64,000 bases of DNA from Phoronis australis (taxonomy: Eukaryota; Phoronida; Phoronidae), in the NCBI GenBank assembly GCA_002633005.1, contig NMRA01000466.1:286633-350632 (forward strand). The letters are read 5' to 3'. Of the stretch, positions 12,401 to 24,400 are shown piece by piece. Positions within the stretch are counted from its first letter, which is position 1. Every line of letters begins with the position of its first letter. Under the pieces are notes generated by a model. It was not told the DNA's origin. It searched no databases and saw only the letters and a program-made list of their open reading frames with translations. The position numbers were made by a program, and so were the translations under genes.

Positions 12401-15400
12401 CACCCCATTGATAACCATTGTATCTCGCCGCAGGGTCTCCCACCCCACGTAGACGGGGGATTGCCGCAAGATATCCCACTTATACCCAGTGTTGTGTATC
12501 TTACTTTGTCAAATAAAGTAGACACTCCATTAACTACGCAGTGAAACGAACAGAATTGAACTGATTTATTCTACATATCACAACAATATATATATACACA
12601 CAACTACATAACAACATATGATGCGTTACCTATGACACACTTCCTATACCAGGAATCGCATGACATAATACCAATTAAACTACTGAACTCATAAACAATA
12701 TAACAACCTACAAACATCCAGTTACTATGTGACTAAGTACACAATACTCAGGGAAGTGGTTGTTTGGAGCCAGGGTCATGAACGGAGGCGCCGCTGCGTA
12801 TTGGCGAGGGATTGGTTTGGCGGTGTTTGAGGGATATTAGAATCGAAAGAAATCGGCCGTTAGGAAAGCCATCTGTGGCTAAAAGTAATAAATACGGAAA
12901 GTAACTTGTGTCCAGGACAATTAACGACAAACGGGAAGGAGTCTACTAGGTATAAAATTGGCTAATTAGGAAAATTTAAGTGAACGTACTGTTGCTTGTG
13001 GCTGGGCCAAGAGGAAGCTGGAAAGAAAGAACAAACAGCGCTACCATCGGACTTGGTAGGAACTCACTAGGAGTTGGATATGAAGCATGAAGGGCTGTCT
13101 AATGTTATTTGCCCAAATAATAGGATTTATGTCAGAGTGCCATCAATCTCATTAATTTGAAAACAAACGAGACAAATTTGGGAAGACGTCAGCTACACTC
13201 TGGTCAAATTGCAGAAGCATGTTATAAGTTTTAATTAGAGATTTTAAGCCGCATATAATAAGTGTTCTGTCTAAATTTGTCGGTAGTTAATGGGAAGTTA
13301 TTGCACTCAGTAGATAATTCATTTTCATGTAATACGCGTTTACAAAAGGTTTTCGGAAATTCAAAAATTTTGATGCTGTTAGACATTTCGAGTTTTCCCG
13401 AGATTTTCTGAACTTTAAAAGGCGTTCTATTTGGAAAACAATGTATGTTAATTAACAGGTTTGAGCAGTTTTGTGCCTTGACTCTTTTTTCGTGTTTTGA
13501 CATGGTGCATGAGGTTTTGATAACAGTTGCGTTGTACGTTATTGCACCTTGTATGAGTGAAATAGTTTGTTGAAAACTTGATGAAAGTCTGTGAAAATTT
13601 CAATATTCTTTCTGTTCTGTTCTGCTCTGTTCTGTTTGTCTGCGGCGTGCTTACTGACTCGTTTTCTACTGTAAATTATTGATAATTTCAGATGAGAGTT
13701 CGTTTGGAAATGATAATATGAAATTGTGATGTTGTTTGAGGCTTAGGTTTCGTAGTAAATTGATTTTTTTGAAAACAAACCAGGCAAATTTGGAAAGACG
13801 TCAGCTACACACTAGCCAGCTTGCAGAAGCATGTTGTAATCTTGATGAAAGTCTGTGAAAATTTCAATATTCTTTCTGTTGTGTTCTGTTCTGTTTGTCT
13901 GCGGCGTGCTTTCTGACTCGTTTTCTACTGTAAATTATTGATAATTTCAGATATCGACGAATGTTCCATCGACAGTACATGTTCTGCTAACGCCATATGT
14001 AGTAACAGTGACGGCAGTTTTACTTGTACCTGTTTAAGTGGTTACTCAGGAAACGGGACAAGTTGTGACGGTGAGAGTTCTTTTGGAAATGACAAAATGA
14101 ATTTGTGATGTTGTTTGAAGCTTAGGTTTCGTAGTGAAATGCTATTAATTTGAAAACAAACGAGACAAATTTGGAAAGACGTCAGCTACACTCTGGTCAA
14201 ATTGCAGAAGCATGTTGTAAGTTTTAATTAGAGATTTCAGGTCGCTTATAATAAGTGTTCTGTCTAAATTTGTCGGTAGTTAACATGAAGTTATTGCACT
14301 CAGTAGATAATTCATTTTCATTTAAGACGCGTTTGCAATAGGTTGTCGGAAATTCAAAAATTGTGATGCTGTAATGCATTTGGAATTTCCCAAAGATTTT
14401 TCTGAACTTGAAAAGGCATTCCAATTAGAAAACAATGCATGTTAATTAGCAGGTTTGAGCAGTTTGTGCCTTGAATCTTTTTTCGTGTTTTAACATGGTG
14501 CACGAGGTTTTGATAACTGTTGCGTTGTACGTTTTTGCACCTTGTATGAGTGAAATAATTTGTTGGAAACTTGACGAAAGTCTGTGAAAATTTCAATAAT
14601 CCTTTTGTTCTGTTCTGTTCTGATCTGTATTTCTACGGCGTGCTTCCTGACTCGTTTTCTACTGTAAATTATTGATAATTTCAGATATCGACGAATGTTC
14701 CATCGACAGTACATGTTCTGCTAACGCCATATGTAGTAACAGCGACGGCAGTTTTACTTGTACCTGTTTAAGTGGTTACTCAGGAAACGGGACAAGTTGT
14801 GACGGTGAGAGTTCTTTTGGAAATGATAAAATGAATTTGTGATGTTGTTTGAGGCTTAGGTTTCCTATAATGAAATGATGTTAATTTGAAAAGAAACGAG
14901 ACAAATTTGGAAAGACGTCAGCTGCACATGGTCAAATTGCAGACGCATGTTGAAAGTGTTAATTAGAGATTTTAAGTCGCATATAATAAGTGTTCTGTCT
15001 AAATTTGTCGGTTGTTAAAGGGAAGTTATTGCACTCAGTAGATAATTCATTTTCATGTAATACGCGTTTGCAATAGGTTTTCGGAAATTCAAAAATTGTG
15101 ATGCTGTAAGACATTTTGATTTTCCCCGAGATTTTTCTGAACTTTTAAAAGCATTCTAATTAAAAAACAATGTATGTTAATTAACAGGTTTGAGCAGTTT
15201 TGTGCCTTGAATCTTTTTTCGTGTTTTGACATGGTGCATGAGGTTTTGATAACAGTTGCGTTGTACGTGTTTGAATGAGTTGGATCGTCGATGGTTGACA
15301 ATTTGATATCATAATCGCGTGTAATATTGACGATGCACCCTTATTTCGTACCTGCATCAACAAATTTCTGCTATTAAGTGTAATTTCAAGATCACATGTC

Positions 15401-18400
15401 TTTGGCAATTTGCGTATGTGCATGTGTATACACCATACTCAGTACTGTTTGCGACAGATTTTTCACTTCGCCATTCAGGCTACTCCCTTGAAAACTAAGA
15501 CTTCGAAATCGCTAACATTTTTTAAGAAAAGAGAGTTACATGTATGTCAAAAACTTTTTAATAAAGCTGTCATATCCAACACTCACTAGTTCTAAATGTT
15601 TCACATTTGCGTCGGGCTAGCACTCACCTTTCTTGTTTTCAGATATTAATGAGTGTGAAAGTGGGCAAAATACGTGCCATTCCAACGCTACGTGTTTTAA
15701 CACCGTCGGCGGCTTCAACTGTACTTGTAAAACAGGTTTCTTTGGGAACGGAGTGAATTGTTACGGTAGAGTATTTCGGTAGCATTATGTATGTTAAGGG
15801 ATAACAAGTACGCTGCATATGTGCTCATTTTTCATCGACTAAGATGTGAAATTATTACTCTCTTGGTGATGTGGCAAAATCTTAAGATCAACCGATCATG
15901 TTAGATTCGTTAAATAACGATGGCTGAGATTAGAAATAAAGGTCAATGATCCTTCTGATTGATGTATTAAAATGACACTACTTTTTGTGAGTTTTCCCAC
16001 AACTGCTTCCATCCCATTACATTTGGTAATTGCCACTACCCTGAAAACATAAAAGCAATGTTGAGCTCAAACACTGTGGTCACTATGCCTTAAAGTAGAA
16101 TCGGTATTGTAGGCTTCAAAGCCAATGGCAGGCTGTAATATCGTAGGGGCGTGTCGATTATATTACATGCTACAGGCGTTAGTTTCAGTGTCTAAAAAGC
16201 CTAGTGATTAAGACAAGTCTAGACTATTTATTGTCACCAAATTAAATTCTGAAAAAGGCATAGGACAAATAGGTTAATGAGACAGAGCAATTCGGTCCTT
16301 TAAAAGAATATTTTGTTGTGCGTGCTCTGCGTGATACAGCCTTAAAAGTTTTTTCCGACGCGTAGATGGCCCTGCATCAATTTTCAGACAGAGCTCAGTG
16401 AGAATTGATCAATGGCTTACGAGTGCATACGTGTTCTAGAGTGTCCTCAAGGTTGATATCAATTTTCTCTGAAACTTATTTTCAGACATTCACGAGTGCA
16501 ATAATGGTAGCCACAATTGCCACCGTAATGCTACCTGTGAGAATGATATCGGCACATTCTTATGTATTTGCGTTGAAGGTTACACAGGAAACGGTGTCAA
16601 CTGCACTGGTAAGGCGACCACCGAAGTCGATAAGATACGCACCTTATTTCAATTTCCCGTAACACCGTCCAGGGACAGTATTTGTTAACATGTGTCTGAA
16701 GAAGTTTTTGGCAAGCTATTACTCAGTGGCTGTCACTGAATGTTGTTTTTGTGTGTTTATTTTGACGTTGTTATCTGTATGTCTGTGTAAGTACTTTGTA
16801 AGCAGAAATCATCAAGCAGTTGTTCCGTATGCTCATGACATTGGTTATTGTTTTAAAATTTTATTTTTAACATCAATTGTTGGATAATCTGTCCCATTAT
16901 ATCTGTCGTAATTTCTTAATAACTGCCTTTCTGCTGCGCAGTGCAATGTAGGTGTGGACGCATGAATTGTGTTGTGCTCCTAAGTATGAATAATTATTAT
17001 CGATTAGGAATTAATGTGGAAGTGCCTTTATCACTGAAACCTTTGTTCTGACTTGCCTCAAAATTGTAACAGGTGTACATGTAAGTATACTTTACGTCAT
17101 AGATCCCCTTTGTATCCATGCTTTCTGGATTCATGCCGTTGCTTTGATAGACAATGACTACCTTTCTCGTAATCGCGCAAGAGTCAGTTATATTATTTTT
17201 ATTTACTTATTTTGCCATTGTGTTAAAGCGATTTTGATATTAATGAATTTTAGTACAGAAGAATTACAGTTCCAAGTAAGTTTAAGACCACTTTGAAAAT
17301 TACTATCGATTTCAGTCATGCGATTAATTTAAGCAAAATAGTGGTGTAAAATTAGCACTCTGTATGAGTGAAATCTTTTCTTGAAATCTTTACTGAAGTC
17401 TGTGAAAATTTCAACGTTCTTTCTGTGCTGTTTCTCTACGGTGTGCCTATTTAGTCCTTTTCTACTGTAAATTACTTAATTTCAGATATCGACGAGTGTT
17501 CCATCGACAGTACATGTTCTGCTAACGCCAAATGTAGTAACAGTGACGGCAGTTTTACTTGTACGTGTTTAAGTGGTTACTCAGGAAACGGGACAAGTTG
17601 TGAGGGTGAGAGTTCTTTTGGAAATGATTAAAGGAATTAGTGATGTTGTTTGAGGCTTAGGCTTCGTAGTGAAATGCTGTTAATTTGAAAACAAACCAAA
17701 CAAATTTGGAAAGACGTCAGCTACACACTGGCCAGCTTGCAGAAGCATGTTGTAAGTGTTAGTTAGAGATCTTAAGTCGCATATAATAAGTGTTCTGTCT
17801 AAATTTGTCGGTATTTAAAGGGAAGTTATTGCACTCAGTAGATAATTCGCTCTCATGTAATACGCGTTTGCAATAGGTTTTCAGAAATTCAAAAGTTTTG
17901 GTGATGTAAGACACTTCGAATTTTCCCGAGATTTTTCTGAACTTTTAAAGGCATTCTAATTAGAAAACAATGTATGTTAATTAACAGGTTTGAGCAGTAT
18001 TGTGCCTTGGCTCTTTTTTCGTGTTTTGACATGGTGCATGAGGTTTTGATAACAGGTGCGTTGTACGTTTTTGCACCTTGTATGAGTGAAATACTTTGTT
18101 TGAATCTTGATGAAAGTCTGTGAAAATTTCAATATTCTTTCTGTTCTGTTCTGTTCTGTTCTGTTTGTCTGCGGCGTGCTTTCTGACTCGTTTTCTACTG
18201 TAAATTATTGATAATTTCAGATATCGACGAATGTTCCATCGACAGTACATGTTCTGCTAACGCCCTATGTAGTAACAGTGATGGCAGTTTTACTTGTACC
18301 TGTTTAAGTGGTTACTCAGGAAACGGGACAAGTTGTGAGGGTGAGAGTTCTTTTGGGAATGATAATATGAAATTGTGATGTTGTTTGAGGCTTAGGTTTC

Positions 18401-21400
18401 GTAGTAAATTTATTTTTTTTGAAAACAAACGAGACAAATTTGGAAAGACGTCAGCTACACACTGGCCAGCTTGCAGAAACATGTTGTAAGTGTTAATTAG
18501 AGAATTTAAGTCGCATATAATACGTGTTTTGTCTAAATTTGTAGGTAGTTAATGGGAAGTTATTGCACTCAGTAGATAATTCAGTTTCATGTAATACGCG
18601 TTTGCAATAGGTTTTTGGAAATTCAAAACTTTTGATGCTGTTAGACATTTCGAGTTTTCCCGAGATTTTTCTGAACTTTAAAAGGCATTCTATTTAGAAA
18701 ACAATGTATGTTAATTAACAGGTTTGAGCAGTATTGTGCCTTGGCTCTTTTTTCGTGTTTTGACATGGTGCATGAGGTTTTGATAACAGGTGCGTTGTAC
18801 GTTTTTGCACCTTGTATGAGTGAAATACTTTGTTATAATCTTGATGAAAGTCTGTGAATATTACAATATTTTTTCTGTTCTGTTCTGTTCTGTTCTGTTT
18901 GTCTGCGGCGTGCTTTCTGACTCGTTTTCTACTGTAAATTATTGATAATTTCAGATATCGACGAATGTTCCATCGACAGTACATGTTCTGCTAACGCCGT
19001 ATGCAGTAACAGTGACGGCAGTTTTACTTGTGCCTGTTTAAGTGGTTACTCAGGAAACGGGACAAGTTGTGACGGTGAGAGTTCTTCTGGAAATGATAAT
19101 ATGAAATTGTGATGTTGTTTGAGACTTAGGTTTCGTAGTAAATTGATTTTTTTTGAAAACAAACCAGGCAAATTTGGAAAGACGTCAGCTACACACTGGC
19201 CAGCTTGCAGAAGCATGTTGTAAGTGTTAATTAGAGATTTTAAGTCTCATATAATAAGTGTTCTGTCTAAATTTTTAGGTAGTTAATGGGAAGTTATTGC
19301 ACTCAGTAGATAATTCGCTCTCATGTAATACGCGTTTGCAATAGGTTTTCAGAAATTCAAAAGTTTTGGTGATGTAAGACATTTCGAACTTTCCCGAGAT
19401 TTTTCTGAACTTTTAAAGGCATTCTAATTAGAAAACAATGTATGTTAATTAACAGGTTTGAGCAGTATTGTGCCTTGGCTCTTTTTTCGTGTTTTGACAT
19501 GGTGCATGAGGTTTTGATAACAGGTGCGTTGTACGTTTTTGCACCTTGTATGAGTGAAATACTTTGTTGTAATCTTGATGAAAGTCTGCGAAAATTTCAA
19601 TTTTCTTTTATGTTTTCTTCTGTTCTGGTCTGTTCTGTTTGTCTGCGGCGTGCTTTCTGACTCGTTTTCTACTGTAAATTATTGATAATTTCAGATATCG
19701 ACGAATGTTCCATCGACAGTACATGTTCTGCTAACGCCATATGTAGTAACAGCGACGGCAGTTTTACTTGTGCCTGTTTAAGTGGTTACTCAGGAAACGG
19801 GACAAGTTGTGACGGTGAGAGTTCGTTTGGAAATGATAATATGAAATTGTGATGTTGTATGAGGCTTAGGTTTCGTAGTAAATTGATTTTTTTTGAAAAC
19901 AAACAAGGCAAATTTGGAAAGACGTCAGCTACACACTGGCCAGCTTGCAGAAGCATGTTGTAAGTGTTAATTAGAGATTTTAAGTCGCATATAATACGTG
20001 TTTTGTCTAAATTTGTCGGTAGTTAATGGGAAGTTATTGCACTCAGTAGATAATTCATTTTCATGTAATACGCGTTTGCAACAGGTTTTCGGAAATTCAA
20101 AAATTTTGATGCTGTTAGACATTTCGAGTTTTCCCGAGATTTTTCTGAACTTTAAAAGTCATTCTATTTAGAAAACAATGTATGTTAATTAACAGGTTTG
20201 AGCAGTTTTGTGCCTTGACTCTTTTTTCGTGTTTTGACATGGTGCATGAGGTTTTGATAACAGTTGCGTTGAACGTTTTTGCACCTTGTATGAGNTAATA
20301 GTTGCGTTGTACGTTTTTGCACCTTGTATGAGTGAAATAATTTGTTGAAAACTTGATGAAAGTCTGTGAAAATCTCAATAATCTTTTTGTTCTGTTCTGT
20401 TCTGTATTTCTGCGGCGTGCTTACTGACTCGTTTTCTACTGTAAATTATTGATAATTTCAGATATCGACGAGTGTTCCATCGACAGTACATGTTCTGCTA
20501 ACGCCCTATGTAGTAACAGTGGCGGCAGTTTTACTTGTACCTGTTTAAGTGGTTACTCAGGAAACGGGACAAGTTGTGACGGTGAGAGTTCTTTTGGAAA
20601 TGATAAAATGAATTTGTGATGTTGTTTGAGGCTTAGGTTTCGTAGTAAAATGCTGTTTATTTGAAATCAAACCAGACAAATTTGGGAAGACGTCAGCTAC
20701 ACACTGGCCAGCTTGCTGAAGCATGTTGTAAGTGTTATTAAGAGATTTTAAGTCGTATAATAAGTGTTTTGTCTAAATTTGTAGGTAGTTATTGGGGACA
20801 AATAAAACAACAAGAATAATGTATATTTAAGTTGTACTGGGAATTTCAGGGTCACAGCTCTACAAATAAATATTTCACAGAAGGAACCAGATGGGTTCCT
20901 TAATTACAAGAGATAACACACACATTTCCGATACCCAAAATACAATTTGAGTATCGGATGCTAAGTGGCACAGGTTAGCATAGTACCAAATGGGTACATA
21001 ATACCATATGGGTATTGGACGATTGCCTACCAATTGGGTCGAGCAAAACGGCAAATTCAATAACAAGTACCAAGTGGGTACAAACTGCCAAATGGGCAAA
21101 TATCATATAAAGTACCAAGTGGGTACACCAAACAGCCAACTGGGCTATAACAACCTGCAAAGCAGGGTTCCAGACAAGCTGAGTGAGCAGACCAGCCGGA
21201 GTGATAAAAAGAGATATTGTAAGGAACGTGGTGTTGTGGCTCAGTATGTGACACATGGGCAGGGTTGTTCAAGGATGAACAATCCTGTCCACTAATGGGA
21301 AGTTATTGCAATCAGTAGATAATTCATTTTCATGTAATACGCGTTTGCAATAGGTTTTCGGAAATTCAAAAATTTTGATGCTGTAAGACATTTCGAATTT

Positions 21401-24400
21401 TCCCGAGATTTTTTTGAACTTAAAATGGAATTCTATTTAAAAAACAATGTATGTTAATTAACAGGTTTGAGCAGTTTTGTGCCTTGACTCTTTTTTCGTG
21501 TTTTGACATGGTGCATGAGGTTTTGATAACAGGTGCGTTGTACGTTTTTGCACCTTGTATGAGTGAAATACTTTGTTGTAATCTTGATGAGAGTCTGTGA
21601 AAATTTCAATAATCTTTCTGTTCTGTTCTGTTCCGTTCTGTTTGTATGCGGCGTGCATACTGACATGTTTTCTTCTGTAAATTATTGATAATTTCAGATA
21701 TCGACGAATGTTCCATCGACAGTACATGTTCTGCTAACGCCATATGTAGTAACAGTGACGGCAGTTTTACTTGTACCTGTTTAAGTGGTTACTCAGGAAA
21801 CGGGACAAGTTGTGACGGTGAGAGTTCTTTTGGAAATGATAAAATGAATTTGTGATGTTGTTTGAGGCTTAGGTTTCGTAGTGAAATGTTGTTTATTTGA
21901 AAAGAAACGAGACAAATTTGGAAAGACGTCGGCTGCACATGGTCAAATTGCAGAAGCATGTTGTAAATGTTAATTAGAGATTTTAAGTCGCATATAATAA
22001 GTGTTCTGTCTAAATTTGTCGGTAGTTAATGGGAAGTTATTGCACTCCGTAGATAATTCATTTTCATGTAATACGCGTTTGCAATAGGTTGTCGGAAATT
22101 CAAAAATTGTGATGCTGTAAGACATTTCGAATTTCTCCGAGATTTTTCTGAACTTTAAAAGGCATTCTAATTAAAAACAATGTATGTTCATTAACAGGTA
22201 AGAGCAGTTTTGTGCCTTGAATCTTTTTTCGTGTTTTGACATGGTGCATGAGGTTTTTATAACTGTTGCGTTGTACGTTTTTGAATGAGTTGGATCGTTG
22301 ATGGTTGACAATTTGATATCATATGCGCGTGTAATATTGACGATGCCCCCTTATTTCGTACCTGCATCAACAAATTTCTGCTATTAATTGTAATTTCAAG
22401 ATCACATGTCTTTGGCAATTTGCCAATGTGCATGTGTATACACCATACTCAGTACTGTTTGCGTCAGGTTTTTCACTTCGCCATTCAGGCTACTCCCTCG
22501 AAAACTAAGACTTCGAAATCGCTAGCATTTTTGAAGTAAAGAGAGTTACATGTATGTCAAAAACATTTTAATAAAGCTGTCATATCCAACACTTCTAAAT
22601 GTTTCGCATTTGCGTCGGGCTAGCACTCACCTTACTTGTTTTCAGATATTAATGAGTGTGAAAGTGGCCAAGATACGTGCCATTCCAACGCTACGTGTTT
22701 TAACACCGTCGGCGGCTTCAACTGTACTTGTAAAACAGGTTTCTTTGGAAACGGAGTGAATTGTTACGGTAGAGTATTTCTGTAGCATTATGTATGTTAA
22801 GGGATAACAAGTACACTGCATATGTGCTCATTTTTCATCGACTAAGATGTGAAATTATTACTCTCTTGGTGATGTGTCAAAATCTTAAGATCAACCGATC
22901 ATGTTAGATTCGTTAAATAGCGATGGCTGAGATTGGAAATAAAGGTCAAGGATCCTTCTGATTGATGTATTAAAATGACACTACGACGCATTTTTGTGAG
23001 TTTTCCCACAACTGCTTCCATCCCATTACATTTGGTAATTGCCACTCCCCTGAAAACATAAAAACAATGTTGAGCTCAAACACAGTGGTCACTATGCCTT
23101 AAAGTAGAATCGGTATTGTAGGCTTCAAAGCCAATGGCAGGCTATGATATCGTAGGGGCGTGTTGATTATATTACATGTTACAGGCGTTAGTTTCAGTGT
23201 CTAAAAAGCCTAGTGGTTAAGACAAGTCTAGACTATTTATTGTCACCAAATTAAATTCTGAAAAAGGTATAGGACAAATAGGTTAATGAGACAGAGCAAT
23301 TCGGTCCTTTAAAAGAATATTTTGTTGTGCATGCTCTGCGTGATACAGCCTTAAATGTTTTTTTTCCGACGCGTAGATGCTCCTGCATTAATTTTCAGAA
23401 AGAGCTCAGTGAGAATTGATCAAGGGCTTACGAGTGTATACGTGTTCTAGAGTGTCCTCAAGGTTGATATCAATTTTCTCTGAAACCTATTTTCAGACAT
23501 TCACGAGTGCAATAATGGTAGCCACAATTGCCACCGTAATGCTACCTGTGAGAATGATATCGGCACATTCTTATGTATTTGCGTTGAAGGTTACACAGGA
23601 AACGGTGTCAACTGCACTGGTAAGGCGACCACCGAAGTCGATAAGATACGCACCTTATTTCAATTTCCCGTAACACCGTCCAGGGACAGTATTTGTTAAC
23701 ATGTGTCTGAAGAAGTTTTTGGCAAGCTATTACTCAGTGGCTGTCACTGAATGTTGTTTTTGTATGTTTATTTTGACGTTGTTATCTGTATGTCTGTGTA
23801 AGTACTTTGTAAGCAGAAATCATCAAGCAGTTGTTCCGTATGCTCATGACATTGGTTATTGTTTAAAAATTTTATTTTTAACATCAATTGTTGGATAATC
23901 TGTCCCATTATATCTGTCGTAATTTCTTAATAACTGCCTTTCTGCTGCGCAGTGCAATGTAGGTGTGGACGCATGAATTGTGTTGTGCTCCTAAATATGA
24001 ATAATTATTATCCATTAGGAATTAATGTGGAAGTGCCTTTATCACTGAAACCTTTGTTCTGATTTGCCTCAAAATTGTAACAGGTGTACATGTAAGTATA
24101 CTTTACGACATAGATCCCCTTTGTATCCATGCTTTCTGGATTCATGCCGTTGCTTTGATAGAAAATGACTACCCTTCTCGTAATCGCGCAAGTGTCAGTT
24201 ATATCATTTTTATTTACTAATTTTGCCATTGTGTCCAAGCGATTTTGATATTAATGAATTTTAGTACAGAAGAGCTACAGTTCCAAGTAAGTTTAAGACC
24301 ACTTTGAAAATTACTATCGATTTCAGTCATGCGATTAATTTAAGCAAAATAGTGGTGTAAAATTAGCACTCTGTACGAGTGAAATCTTTTCTTGAAATCT

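Larger units (their letters stand above)
15300..17640 (+). repeat. Higher-order repeat B-C-A, copy 2
   Basis: Contains B (15643), C (16486) and A (17486) exons with their introns. It recurs at about 22290-24650 with constant offset (7003 bp for B, 7011 for C and A) and near-identical sequence in introns as well as exons. A more diverged copy is 5540-7740. Boundaries are where B-intron sequence (TGAGTTGGATCG) replaces the A unit. Confidence 0.85.
17640..22260 (+). repeat. Tandem array of ~735-bp type A units
   Basis: Successive A exons start at 17486, 18221, 18955, 19695, 20462 and 21698, giving spacings of 735, 734, 740, 767 and 1236 bp. The last two are explained by an overlap at an N (20295) and by hairpin element copy 2. 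Introns are as similar between units as exons, which points to recent tandem duplication or gene conversion. Landmarks in each intron: GACAAATTTGGAAAGACGTC, GTTAATTAACAGG and a (TTCTG)n tract. Confidence 0.9.

Noticed and set aside
16405-16887. Plus ORFs around the C exons ([12 protein letters not shown]..., [11 protein letters not shown]...)
   Set aside because: The first is out of frame with the EGF exon and crosses splice sites; the second is intronic. The conserved exon reading explains the region better.
18715-18984. Repeated minus-strand ORFs of about 80-90 codons, each ending in KTAQTC-like peptides
   Set aside because: They are antisense to A-unit introns and the start of the exon, and recur only because the unit is repeated.
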